Source: Clostridium porci
GTDB lineage: Bacteria > Bacillota > Clostridia > Lachnospirales > Lachnospiraceae
Reading direction: 5' to 3'
Length of the DNA stretch: 64,000 nt
NCBI RefSeq assembly: GCF_009696375.1
Contig: NZ_VUMD01000017.1
Coordinates: 1-64,000 of the forward strand
The translations under genes and the position numbers were made by a program. Numbering within the stretch: the first letter of the stretch is position 1; the number at the start of each line of letters is the position of its first letter. The notes beneath the pieces were generated by a model. The model did not search any database. It had not been told where the DNA came from and saw only the letters and a program-made list of their open reading frames with translations. This document shows, piece by piece, positions 1-9,120 of the stretch.

Positions 1-71
1 AACATATCAGTACCGTAGGACATACGGGAATTTACGCTTGTGGAGACCGTGTAAAACTAAAGCTTTCGTAG
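1..71 (+). CDS. tnpB: TnpB C-terminal end (IS200/IS605 family), partial
   Basis: Only the last 22 or so codons are inside the window, in the frame beginning at base 3 and ending with TAG at 69-71. The reading contains GHTGIYACGD, which resembles the usual C-terminal tail of IS605-type TnpB proteins, and it runs straight into the structured right end of the element. TnpB is an RNA-guided RuvC-like nuclease that helps retain these insertion sequences. Assignment rests on this short tail plus the right-end structure, so it is reasonable rather than certain. Confidence 0.6.
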   Translation, partial: HISTVGHTGIYACGDRVKLKLS

Positions 72-127
72 CAATGTAGTGGTCGCTGAAGCAAGAATCC
101 CACGACTTTAGTCGTGCGGAGTGTCAA
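1..127 (+). mobile_element. Right end of IS200/IS605 (TnpB) element with omegaRNA 3' region
   Basis: The segment ends in a subterminal palindrome CACGAC-TTTA-GTCGTG (101-116) preceded by GCTGAAGCAAGAATCC and followed by GGAGTGTCAA (118-127), the familiar right-end signature of TnpB elements. In this family the right end is also the scaffold of the omegaRNA and the bases just outside (about 128-147) form its guide. The element lies in + orientation and abuts the next open frame, whose 5' part it has displaced. Confidence 0.8.
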
Positions 128-1685
128 TTTCGTACAGGACGGCTACCGCCCACTTTCCGAAGAAACGCTCTTAGAGATTGAAGAACCGGCTCCCAAATTT
201 GATCAGGAAGTTGGTATTTCAACTATGTTTGACTTTAAATATAAGGAAAACATCGAAGAGTGTTACCATGCTCTGGCAATCAAACGTATGATGAGGGCAG
301 ATACATCCATTATTGAGATTAAAACCCATGATGCTCTGATTGACCTATCTCCGTGTGTAGGTATCTATCAGGAAGCCATGTACTTTCATGAATACAATAT
401 CGACAAAGACATCGCGCAATTCTTTGAACTCAATCAGGATAAGAAATTCCGTTACAACCGAGCAGTTGAAAACTGGAACTTGGAAGAAAAGATTTTATAT
501 CTAGTCGCATTAGAGACGGATCAAAACCGATATGTAAATCAGGTAAATGTCCCATATGTACAGGCGGAAGAACGTCAGCAGCTTATTGATCGTTTGGATA
601 CCATGTTTACACCGGATGAAATGGTGCAGGTCTTTTGTACCCTGCCATTCGCGACACACAAAAACGGAAACACATTGTTTACGGCAACCGGCTATGCAGA
701 TGTCGTCAAAGACAATACGGTCTTTGAACTCAAATTTGTGTCAGAGCTGACGCATGAACATTTTCTTCAGTGTGCCTGCTACATGGTTGCCCTTGGATTG
801 CCCAAAGGTGTCCTTTGGAATACACGCAACAATCACATATATGAAATTCAGATTCCAGACAGGAAGCGCTTTATGGATCTGGTGATAAAAGCGTTCACAA
901 AGCAGGTACACTCTCGATACTTCGCCCCAAAAGATGCCGCGTTATCCGCAGAGGAAAAGACCGTGACAAAAAAGATAACAGACATCCCACAGGAAGAACA
1001 GACTTTAGAAAAGTCTAAACGCAAGAGAAAATCGGAAACACACCCTGTTGAGCATATGGTAGGTACGCAAAGCGTAACCTCCGTCTATTCTCCGCAGATT
1101 CCCAACGCACAACAGATTATTTCCGCCAGAAACATTGCTCTCATTGATGTGGAAACCACATGGAGCGATAAAGTCATGTCTGTTGGTGTATTGGTGGTGA
1201 GTGAAGATCTGTCTACGGTGCTTCTGAGCAAATATTACCTATTAACGCCTGAGTATCAGGAGCCATCCCTGTATGAGGAAGCTCTTTATCTGACACCAAA
1301 AGACGTGACTACGATTTGTTCCAGACAGGAAATGGTGGCAGAACTCAAAACCACACTGAAACTTTTGCAGGTGAAAATGCTCTTTGCTTACAATGCCTCG
1401 TTTGACCACCGGTATCTTCCGGAATTAGCCGCGTTTTCTTGGTATGACATCATGAAAGTGGCGGCCTACAAACAGTACAACAAAAAACTGCCACATAATC
1501 TCGCATATCACAAAACTGGTCGCCTGAAAAGTGGATATGGCGTAGAACCAATGCTTCAGCTGCTGTCTCATAACCCTTCCTATCGCGAGAAACACAATGC
1601 ACTTTTGGACTGCTTTGATGAACTTCGGATCATGCAGCTGCTTGGAAAACCAATCACGGAGTATCAGCACGCAAAACTTCCGTGA
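114..1685 (+). CDS. PD-(D/E)XK nuclease fused to DEDDh exonuclease, 5'-truncated by IS
   Basis: The open frame begins with GTG inside the IS right end, with no ribosome binding site, so the native N-terminus is lost; host-derived sequence starts near 128. Residues about 60-270 carry a PD-(D/E)XK nuclease signature (D near 195, ELK near 205, then a conserved Q further on). After a charged linker, residues about 340-510 form a DnaQ-like 3'-5' exonuclease: DVE for the first acidic pair, NASFDH in the middle and HNALLDCFDE at the end, the DEDDh pattern. Fusing both nuclease types suggests a repair or recombination enzyme, possibly the C-terminal part of a larger helicase-nuclease. The fragment may no longer be expressed, or may be driven from the IS. 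Confidence 0.75.
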   Translation: MRSVNFVQDGYRPLSEETLLEIEEPAPKFDQEVGISTMFDFKYKENIEECYHALAIKRMMRADTSIIEIKTHDALIDLSPCVGIYQEAMYFHEYNIDKDIAQFFELNQDKKFRYNRAVENWNLEEKILYLVALETDQNRYVNQVNVPYVQAEERQQLIDRLDTMFTPDEMVQVFCTLPFATHKNGNTLFTATGYADVVKDNTVFELKFVSELTHEHFLQCACYMVALGLPKGVLWNTRNNHIYEIQIPDRKRFMDLVIKAFTKQVHSRYFAPKDAALSAEEKTVTKKITDIPQEEQTLEKSKRKRKSETHPVEHMVGTQSVTSVYSPQIPNAQQIISARNIALIDVETTWSDKVMSVGVLVVSEDLSTVLLSKYYLLTPEYQEPSLYEEALYLTPKDVTTICSRQEMVAELKTTLKLLQVKMLFAYNASFDHRYLPELAAFSWYDIMKVAAYKQYNKKLPHNLAYHKTGRLKSGYGVEPMLQLLSHNPSYREKHNALLDCFDELRIMQLLGKPITEYQHAKLP

Positions 1686-1700
1686 AATACCTTCATTTTC

Positions 1701-1750
1701 CATATCCGCAAGATGTGATTTTTGAGCATCAGAAAATAGTTCGATAAAAT
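1701..1750 (+). promoter_or_regulatory. Class A promoter: TATCCGCAA box plus -35/-10
   Basis: Box CATATCCGCAA at 1701-1711, then exactly 10 nt, -35 TTGAGC at 1722-1727, 17-nt spacer, -10 TAAAAT at 1745-1750. It drives the DUF4317 gene. The same geometry recurs at 19458, 22224, 54380 and, on the minus strand, at 43522 and 62663. Confidence 0.75.
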
Positions 1751-1793
1751 AGACCGTATCATACAAACAATTCAATTCACAAAGGAGAACGCA

Positions 1794-2924
1794 ATGAACA
1801 AACGCGAAGTATCAGAAATCAAAAAACAGTTTTCACCCACTAACTGCAACATCACCCGCATCTGCGGATGCTATGTCAACGGAGAAAAGGACATCATCAC
1901 GACCTTTAAGGATGCCTTCTTATCCCTGCCGGAGGAAGCGGCATTTAAGTATTATGAGATCTTTAAGAAAACGATGTCCGGCAGTGTCGGGAAATGCCTG
2001 CATGATGTGGAGTTTCCGCGGGAAGCCGAAAAAGATGGCGGCGCCCAGGCATTTTTACTGAAACTGCGTGACAGCGGATTAAAAGATGATGAGTTGCTGG
2101 AGGCATTCTACCAGCGTGTCATTGACAAATACTGCTGCGTCGGCAATTTCCTCATTTTGCTCATCCATGGTACCTACGACATTCCCGGAAAGGCAGAGGA
2201 CGGTCAGACGATGTTTGATGCTTCCGATGAAGTGTACAATTACATTTTGTGTAGCATCTGCCCAATGTCTCTGGATAAGCCGGGCTTAGCTTACAATGAA
2301 AAGGATCAGAAAATTGAAAACAGAGACCGCGACTGGATTGTGGAAATGCCGACCCACGGCTTTTTGTTCCCGGCCTTCCATGACCGCAGCAGCGACATTC
2401 ATGGAAGCCTCTATTACACCAAGAAGAGCCGCGACATGCAGGACTCCTTCTTTGCCGAAATGTTTGGAGCCGTGATCCCGATGCCGGAGGATGAACAGCG
2501 TGAGAAGTTTGCCGCTGTGATCGAAGAGACATTTGGCGAGGACCTTGACTTTCAGACTGCAAAGGCCATCAACGACAACCTGATGGAACATATCACGGAA
2601 CATGAGATGTCCACGGAAAAATATGTCCTGGATAAGAAAGCAATCAGAGAGCTTTTAGAGGAGAGCGGAGCCGCTGATGAACAGCTGGAGCACTTCGACG
2701 AGGTATTTGAGGATATCATGGAAACCAAGGACACCAAGAAAAGTACACTGATGGCGGACAACCTCTTAAACACTGCAAAGCTAACGGTTAAGGCCGATGA
2801 TGTTGTGGTGACCACCAAACAGGATTCCTGCGCAGGGATTGAAACGAAAATCATTGACGGCAAACGTTGCCTGGTCATTGAGCTGAGCGGCAACTGTTTG
2901 GTCAACGGAATGCTGGTAAAATAA
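1794..2924 (+). CDS. DUF4317 family protein
   Basis: A 376-aa protein whose N-terminus (MNKREVSEIKKQF, then CNITRICGCYVNG and FKKTMSGSVGK) matches what I recall of DUF4317, a family of unknown function common in Lachnospiraceae and related Clostridia. No catalytic motif, signal peptide or membrane segment is visible. Residues from about 270 onward are acidic and helical, and the last 50 residues look like a small beta-rich domain. It starts at an ATG with a good AAAGGAG site and is monocistronic, bounded by a class A promoter and a strong terminator. Function unknown. Confidence 0.8.
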   Translation: MNKREVSEIKKQFSPTNCNITRICGCYVNGEKDIITTFKDAFLSLPEEAAFKYYEIFKKTMSGSVGKCLHDVEFPREAEKDGGAQAFLLKLRDSGLKDDELLEAFYQRVIDKYCCVGNFLILLIHGTYDIPGKAEDGQTMFDASDEVYNYILCSICPMSLDKPGLAYNEKDQKIENRDRDWIVEMPTHGFLFPAFHDRSSDIHGSLYYTKKSRDMQDSFFAEMFGAVIPMPEDEQREKFAAVIEETFGEDLDFQTAKAINDNLMEHITEHEMSTEKYVLDKKAIRELLEESGAADEQLEHFDEVFEDIMETKDTKKSTLMADNLLNTAKLTVKADDVVVTTKQDSCAGIETKIIDGKRCLVIELSGNCLVNGMLVK

Positions 2925-2938
2925 GAAATGGCTGATTG

Positions 2939-2970
2939 GCCGGCGGGGAAACTCGCCGGCTTTTCCTTTG
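2939..2970 (+). terminator. Intrinsic terminator after DUF4317 gene
   Basis: GCCGGCG (2939-2945) pairs with CGCCGGC (2954-2960), followed by TTTTCCTTT. Confidence 0.8.
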
Positions 2971-2987
2971 TCAGATGGTTCTCATAC

Positions 2988-2994
2988 CATAATT
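2988..2994 (+). promoter_or_regulatory. Class B promoter core CATAATT
   Basis: CATAATT then ACTGTGAAAA, 59 nt before the ATG of the AAA+ gene; no clear -35. One of about 20 such cores in the window. Confidence 0.65.
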
Positions 2995-3052
2995 ACTGTG
3001 AAAAACAGAAGACACCCGTATGGGACGAGTAAACTGAAAGAGGAGAAAAAAG

Positions 3053-4669
3053 ATGAATGTATTAAACGACCTTTATAAGCCGACATATCCAATCGCATAC
3101 CTGAGTGAGTTGTATGGAAGCGACATTGTAATTGGCAGACCTGGCCCGGTAGGACGTTTTCTTTGCACACGCCATCAAGTTATGATGGGCGGATCTTTGC
3201 AACTTGATGACCGGAGAAGTCATTTGAGTTTTGCTGCTGAACTGATCGACTATGTGAAACGTGGTCAGATTTCATGTGCGGCAACACCAAAGATGGTGTA
3301 TGTCGAATGTCGCTATGCAGATCATGCCACCGCCAGAGTTGTCTGTTCTACGGAAGACAAAGGCAAGATGTGGGCATCACAAGCCAGTGATCTGATCAAA
3401 TGCATGGCAATCGCATGCATGGCAATTGAGTACAGTGAACCTGTGCGGAAGACATTTGAAGAAGCGTTTCAGTTATCGGACGATCTTGAAAATGCCTTAA
3501 ATGCAGCTCTTCTGTTCTGCGATACCTTCAAGTGGGAGTTTGTAGACCAGTTCCCAGAGTTTAAGGAAGGAAAGAATATCCCAGAAGAAGAATTAAAAAC
3601 AGCATACAAAACCGGATTTTTGAAAGATGTATCTGCCAAGTACAATGGAATACCGTGCGAATTATTTGACGGTCTGACCGTACGTTATCCGGCACAGGAA
3701 GAAAATATGGAGACAAACTCCATCGAGACCTTTCTATCCGGCCAACACAAGATCAATCACGCATGGGAGCCAGAACAGGAAGGACACATTCGTCCGATTA
3801 CCTTTATGGACGATTATGTACCAGGTGATTCGTTTTACAAGGTCATGAAGAAAATCGACCTGCGAATCGGCGACCATATGGTCAAAAATTTGGAAGAAGG
3901 CAAGACGGATCCGCTTGATGTTAGAAAGGACTACGTCAACATGCTTTTCTACGGAGACCCTGGAACCGGAAAGACGGCACTGGCAAATGCGATTGCAGCA
4001 GTGACCGGTATGCCGATCTACGAGGTAACCATGAACGAGGACTCCGAGGACGATGAGGTAGAGGGTAAAAACAAGATCGTTGAAGGACAGCTTTCCTTTG
4101 TGGAAACGGCGTTTTTGGAAGGATTCTCTAAGGGCGGCATCATTCTTTTAGAGGAAATCAACCTGGCCCGACCGAACGTCTTTACGTCTGTATTAAACCA
4201 GGCGATGGAGTATCCGTACATCATCAAGAAAAACGGTTATGAGCGTATCACACGCCATCCGATGACCGTCATTATCGGCACCATGAACCTGGAGACCGAA
4301 GGTACCATGGCTCTTAACTCCGCGTCTTCGCAGCGTTTTACTTCCAAATACCTGATCGAAGAGATGAGTGACGAGGAGATGAAAAGCGCACTCATAAAGC
4401 GTGGTTATAAGAGAAAGCCAGTCAATTACGTGTACCAGCAGTATAAAAAATTAAGAAAGGATCTGAAAGAATCTGAACAGAAAAAGAAACTCCTTCGTGA
4501 GATCTCCATTCGTCAGTGTATTGACGCACTGAATGCAATCGAGGAAGGAGTCAACCCGAGAGAAGCGATCACAGACAGCATGTACGGTGCAATCGCTGTC
4601 AAAAACAAAAAAGTAGCAGACGCATTGAAGGCCGGTTTGTTTGATACGATGCCGGACTACAGAGGCTAA
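3053..4669 (+). CDS. MoxR-like AAA+ ATPase
   Basis: A 538-aa protein with a unique N-terminal region of about 240 residues and a C-terminal AAA_5/MoxR-type ATPase. Walker A is GDPGTGKTAL near residue 301, Walker B is GIILLEEIN near 362, sensor 1 is IIGTMN near 407, and SQRFTSKY near 425 is a plausible arginine-finger region. MoxR ATPases act as chaperones that load or remodel partner proteins and are usually paired with a VWA protein; the VWA gene follows 18 nt downstream. The N-terminal extension probably sets substrate specificity. The start has a GAGGAG site. Confidence 0.85.
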   Translation: MNVLNDLYKPTYPIAYLSELYGSDIVIGRPGPVGRFLCTRHQVMMGGSLQLDDRRSHLSFAAELIDYVKRGQISCAATPKMVYVECRYADHATARVVCSTEDKGKMWASQASDLIKCMAIACMAIEYSEPVRKTFEEAFQLSDDLENALNAALLFCDTFKWEFVDQFPEFKEGKNIPEEELKTAYKTGFLKDVSAKYNGIPCELFDGLTVRYPAQEENMETNSIETFLSGQHKINHAWEPEQEGHIRPITFMDDYVPGDSFYKVMKKIDLRIGDHMVKNLEEGKTDPLDVRKDYVNMLFYGDPGTGKTALANAIAAVTGMPIYEVTMNEDSEDDEVEGKNKIVEGQLSFVETAFLEGFSKGGIILLEEINLARPNVFTSVLNQAMEYPYIIKKNGYERITRHPMTVIIGTMNLETEGTMALNSASSQRFTSKYLIEEMSDEEMKSALIKRGYKRKPVNYVYQQYKKLRKDLKESEQKKKLLREISIRQCIDALNAIEEGVNPREAITDSMYGAIAVKNKKVADALKAGLFDTMPDYRG

Positions 4670-4687
4670 GAAAGATGAGTGATAACC

Positions 4688-6733
4688 ATGACAGATAAAG
4701 AATGGATGGTGGAAAAGCAGTATTTTGGCAGTGTCGCTTCTGGTATTACCGGAAAAGCAGTCGTTGTTGCTGACGCAATGGGCGGAGAGCTGGGATATAC
4801 TGCCAAAGGAAATGTGATCCATGTGGCCAAAGAGCATATGCTCTATGAAAAGCTACGAAAAGCATCGACTGAATTGCAGGCCGCAACTGAGGCAACGTTA
4901 CTTCGTTTTGGCATCACAGTCCATGAGGCACTGCATCAGGTGTTTACCAATTTTGACTATATTTCAGAGTTGGAGAAACGTCTGGTTCGCCGCGGAATCT
5001 TAAAGACGACTCTGGATTTAGAGGCGTACCATACGATCGTCAATCTGATTGAAGATCCTGCCATCGAAAACATGGCGGCAGAAATCATTGGCGGCCCAGC
5101 TCTGCGGGCGCTGGACTTTACCATTACAAAGCTCTATGAGCTGTCAGAAGACTTCGATTATGGCTGCCAGTACCCATTTGATGAGGTAATCAATGCCCTA
5201 ATCCAGTTTGGCGACCTTGGTATCGTCCATGGAACATTTCATTTTCAATCAGCAGAAATTGTATTTCGACTCATTACGCCACTGTTTTATCGGGCGATCA
5301 ATGAGCCGGACTGCAAAAAGCGTGTGGATATGGCGGCTCCGATTTTTGCGGAGTGTGCGAGACTTTGGGCTGGCCGCACGGAATCGGAAAAGCGAAGCAT
5401 GCTGGCAGAACATCGGAAAAATATGGATGCCCATGGGAAAAGCCCTCAGTCCCACAATGCACAAGGCCAAGGCAGCAATGGTACGATGAACGAGCATTCC
5501 AAAAAGAATGACCGTCGTAAGGCTGCGATGGAAAAACAGGAAGCGAAAGCCGATGGAAAGCCCGGCCAGAGCGAAGGTTCTGGTACAAATGAACTCAGCA
5601 AAGGCCAAGGTCCCAGTTCGCAGACGGAACATAAGAACAACGAAATAGGCAAGGATCAAACCGAATCTGACAGTTCTTCTATCAATAAGGACGATTCGGA
5701 GAATACGAACGGTGAAAAACCACAAAACAAAACCGGTGACAAAGAAGAAAAACATGGTGCAAACCAGGAAATGCTTCCAAAACCGGAGTTGACCCAGCAA
5801 GATGTGGATGCTATTTTAAGTCATATTTTGGAACATATGTATGATGCGGAGTTGAAAAGCAAAGAGAATGAGTCCTATTATCGTCCATTTGAATGCTTTG
5901 ACGACATCGAGAGCAATGTAGATTTCCAAAAAGTAGAAGTGGAAAATCAGTATGTGGATGAAGTGCCAGCAGAAAAGAGTCATCACTACGATGCAATCGT
6001 AGATCAGATGCAGGAGGGGATTTCGTCCGTTGTACAGCAGCTGCGTGAGATTTTTATCGCGGACCGCGTACGAAAGGTGTATTCGGAATCCGGCCGGGCG
6101 AGCTTAAAACGTTTCGCCTCCGGCAAGGTAACGACCAGACTGTTTGAGCGAAAAAGGAAACCGGGACACAAAGAGGATATGTGTGTCGCGATTGTCGGTG
6201 ACTGTTCCGGCTCCATGCAGTCAGGCGGTAAAATCACACAGGCAAAGTATACGATGATTGCCCTTGCTGAGATTTTTTCAGAGTTTGATATTCCATTTTA
6301 CTTTATCGGCTTTCATGTACCGTTTAGAAACCCGGTACAGCGCCACTATATTCGGTGGGACAACACCAGAAGTGAAAGAGAACGTCTTTTGCTTTTATCG
6401 GCTGACGGATCGAATTTTGATTCCTACAGCATTCGATATGTCACAAACCTTTTGAAAGAGCGACAGGAACGTCATAAGTTACTGGTTGTTCTGTCAGATG
6501 GACTTCCGAGCTTTTACTTTTCTCACGAGGAAGGAATAAAGCAGAACACCCTGGCAATCAATGCCGCCAGAGCAGATCAGATCGATGTTCTGGGAATTGG
6601 TGTTGGAGAGGTCAATACAAAGACCTTTTGCCAGATGTACCAAAGGGAGTATTTTTTAAACGTACAACAACCAAGCGACCTCTTTTCTAAACTCGCCGAG
6701 CGAATGACGGCAGTAGTAGAAGGGTGGGATTAA
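4688..6733 (+). CDS. VWA-domain protein with N-terminal HExxH motif (MoxR partner)
   Basis: About 681 aa from the ATG at 4688; an in-frame GTG at 4679 is an alternative start. An N-terminal helical domain carries HEALH (about residue 80), the metal-binding signature of metallopeptidase-like domains found in some VWA proteins. Residues about 245-370 are a charged low-complexity linker rich in K, E, Q, G and N. The C-terminal 210 residues are a von Willebrand A domain with an intact MIDAS (GDCSGSMQSG near residue 504, TDGSNFDS-like SADGSNFDS, then LSDGLPS). It resembles CobT-like or DUF2201/VWA architecture. With the preceding ATPase it likely forms a MoxR-VWA remodelling complex; whether the HExxH is proteolytic is unknown. 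Confidence 0.8.
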   Translation: MTDKEWMVEKQYFGSVASGITGKAVVVADAMGGELGYTAKGNVIHVAKEHMLYEKLRKASTELQAATEATLLRFGITVHEALHQVFTNFDYISELEKRLVRRGILKTTLDLEAYHTIVNLIEDPAIENMAAEIIGGPALRALDFTITKLYELSEDFDYGCQYPFDEVINALIQFGDLGIVHGTFHFQSAEIVFRLITPLFYRAINEPDCKKRVDMAAPIFAECARLWAGRTESEKRSMLAEHRKNMDAHGKSPQSHNAQGQGSNGTMNEHSKKNDRRKAAMEKQEAKADGKPGQSEGSGTNELSKGQGPSSQTEHKNNEIGKDQTESDSSSINKDDSENTNGEKPQNKTGDKEEKHGANQEMLPKPELTQQDVDAILSHILEHMYDAELKSKENESYYRPFECFDDIESNVDFQKVEVENQYVDEVPAEKSHHYDAIVDQMQEGISSVVQQLREIFIADRVRKVYSESGRASLKRFASGKVTTRLFERKRKPGHKEDMCVAIVGDCSGSMQSGGKITQAKYTMIALAEIFSEFDIPFYFIGFHVPFRNPVQRHYIRWDNTRSERERLLLLSADGSNFDSYSIRYVTNLLKERQERHKLLVVLSDGLPSFYFSHEEGIKQNTLAINAARADQIDVLGIGVGEVNTKTFCQMYQREYFLNVQQPSDLFSKLAERMTAVVEGWD

Positions 6734-6747
6734 GTAGGAGGATAGCA

Positions 6748-7284
6748 ATGGAGAATATGAGAGTATTCCGCGATGGCAATCAGATTGTGATCGTGTTGGA
6801 AAATGCAAGCGAAGCCCTGGAGCAAGGCGTGATGGCGATGGTAAACGGTGCCATCCCGACAGCCACCCATTTATCCGCTCCCAGACCGATGCAGCCGCCT
6901 CACATTGACACAGATGCAATGACTGAGGTTCGCCCAAAAGTCAAGGCAAAGTTCATTGAGCGGCAGGAGCAGCGAGCTTCATCCGATATGCGTACCGTGC
7001 AGATCACGAAAGACAGTGAGGAAAGAAAGCATGACGCACATCCGGCAGAAACGCCAAAACAGGAAGAAGTACCTTCGAATCCGGTTGGTGTAGCGCCACA
7101 AGAAGCACCAAATGTGGAGCAGATGAATGTGTTTGCCTTAAGATCCTTCTTAAAGGCAAATCAAGCACACCCGGCTCTGCCCGGCATCTTAATGCGAGCG
7201 GCAAGAACGACCGATCTTTCCTTCGTCTTAAATGTGAGAGGCGAGCAGGAGCTTCGTGCGATTGCAAGGCAGCTTGTAGGCTAA
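6748..7284 (+). CDS. Unknown protein in the AAA/VWA operon
   Basis: 178 aa from the ATG at 6748, which has TAGGAGGA just upstream; a GTG at 6724 in the same frame overlaps the previous gene and lacks a site. The N-terminal 45 residues look like a small beta-rich domain, then about 80 residues of charged linker, then a helical C-terminal domain (about 130-178). I do not recognise the family. It lies 14 nt after the VWA gene and before the operon terminator, so it is probably a third component of that complex. Confidence 0.7.
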   Translation: MENMRVFRDGNQIVIVLENASEALEQGVMAMVNGAIPTATHLSAPRPMQPPHIDTDAMTEVRPKVKAKFIERQEQRASSDMRTVQITKDSEERKHDAHPAETPKQEEVPSNPVGVAPQEAPNVEQMNVFALRSFLKANQAHPALPGILMRAARTTDLSFVLNVRGEQELRAIARQLVG

Positions 7285-7300
7285 CCAAGTTTTCAGTAAA

Positions 7301-7326
7301 GACCGTCCATGTGGGCGGTCTTTTTT
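7301..7326 (+). terminator. Intrinsic terminator of the AAA/VWA operon
   Basis: GACCGTCC-ATGT-GGGCGGTC followed by TTTTTT. Its T tract lies 14 nt before the next CATAATT promoter core. Confidence 0.9.
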
Positions 7327-7340
7327 CGTACATCCAGCTC

Positions 7341-7347
7341 CATAATT
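7341..7347 (+). promoter_or_regulatory. Class B promoter core for dnaE
   Basis: ATCCAGCTCCATAATT ends here, 37 nt before the dnaE ATG; followed by ACCTTGAAA. No -35 other than the T tract of the preceding terminator. Confidence 0.7.
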
Positions 7348-7383
7348 ACCTTGAAATATTAGATTAAGAAATGGAGGAAGATC

Positions 7384-9120
7384 ATGAATGAAGTAAAAAG
7401 TGCAATTCTGCATTGTCATAGTGACGGTTCAATCCGTGATTCCGCTATGAAAGTACAGACATTGGTAGATCGTGCAAAGGAGCTTGGAGCTTCCGCTGTG
7501 GCCTTAACGGATCATGGCAGCATGATCAACTACATTGAATTCACAAAAGCCTGCCAGAACGCAGGAATCAATCCGATCATTGGTGTGGAAGCCTACGTGG
7601 AGGAACATAACGAGGGCCGCAGACACCTGATCTTAATGGCCAAAGACTATCAGCATGGCTTCAAGGCCCTGATCAAAGCGGTCAGCGAGAGCAATGAACG
7701 TACGGAAGACGGATTCCCGCGTATGAATAAGGAGATTCTTACCAGAAACTTTGGCGAGGGTTCCTTGGGACACGGCTATGTCATTGCAACCTCCGCATGT
7801 ATCTCCGGTGTACTTGGTGCGTTAATGTCCATCAACGACAAAATTTACACCACCGTGGAAAAACATGTGACAGCGCAGAAGAATCTGGAGTCTCCTACTT
7901 CTCCTGGTTATCTGAAAAACAAAGGAAGAATGGATAAGATTAAGGCACGTTTGTCGGAAATCTCTGCTTCCTCATCAGAACTTAAAAAGGCAGCATCAAA
8001 ATCACTCCTTACCTTGGAGCGTAAGGCACTCAATGCCCCAGAAGGGTCTGAAAAACAGAAGGAAGCCCGGAAAGTCTTCAATGAAGCCTTTGCAACAAAA
8101 TCACAGGCGGCCATTGATCTGGCAGCTTTAATGGGGGAAAAAGCAAAGTTAACGGAGGAAGCTGCCCGTCTGAAACCAATTCTTGCCGGAATGGAAAAAG
8201 ACATCAAAAAGTGGCAGACACTTCAGGCAAAAATCGATGCAGTGATGGGAAACCATATCCAGAGCGATAAGATCGATGAGACCTTAACAAAAGAGGCTCT
8301 TTGGTATCAGAAAACATTCGGCAAAGATGATTTTTACATCGAGCTGCAGTACCACGGATTCCCGCAGGAAAAGGAGATCATGCCAAGGCTTGCGAAATTA
8401 TCCGAGGAACTTGGAATTCCGGCCGTACTGGCAAATGACGCCCATATTCCGAGAAAAACCGGAGACGACATCCTGGCCCGTGCGATCATCCGTACCACGC
8501 GTTTCTTAAACGCCTGGGAAGAGCCGACTGCATCTGATAAGGAGTTGTATGTAAAGCCTGATAAGGAACTCATTGACTGGGTATCCAAGATCATTCCGAA
8601 AGATCAGGTTCTTGCTGCATACGACAACATTGAAAAAATTGCATCCCAATGCCATATTGAGATCCCGGATGAGAAGCATTATCCGAAGTTCATCACCCCG
8701 GATGGTTCTACCGCTGAGGAATACTTGAGAAAAATGGCATACGAGGGCATTGCGAAACGATATCCGGACGGATTCCCGAACGGACAGGCAGACTACGACC
8801 GCTTGGAGTACGAGTTAAAGATTATGTGCGACATGGGGTACGCAGATTACCACTGTATCGTAGAAGATTTCCTTCGTTACGCAAGAGCAGCTGGAAAGCT
8901 GGATCTGGACAACCCAGAGCAGCAGAAACTGGCATTGTCGTTTGACGTGCCGGCAATTGAGAAATATACGGCAAATTTACCTGGCGAGACCGTTGGCCCT
9001 GGACGTGGTTCAGCAGCTGGCAGCCTGGTATGTTACCTGATTGGCATTACCAATATCGATCCATTGAAATACGGATTACTGTTCGAGCGGTTTTTGAACC
9101 CGGAACGTGTATCCATGCCT
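7384..9120 (+). CDS. dnaE: DNA polymerase III alpha subunit (DnaE type), exon 1
   Basis: 579 residues encoding the PHP domain and the first part of the polymerase core. PHP motifs are [10 protein letters not shown] near the N-terminus, [24 protein letters not shown] and NDAHI. Between about residues 160 and 300 there is a lysine/alanine-rich predicted coiled coil inserted in the PHP domain that ordinary DnaE proteins lack. The polymerase part contains [12 protein letters not shown] (palm/fingers) and [15 protein letters not shown]. The exon stops exactly at the proline before the catalytic Asp pair; the remaining coding sequence resumes at 9945 after a group I intron. Unspliced translation would end at 9174. 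Plasmid-borne C-family polymerases are unusual. Confidence 0.93.
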
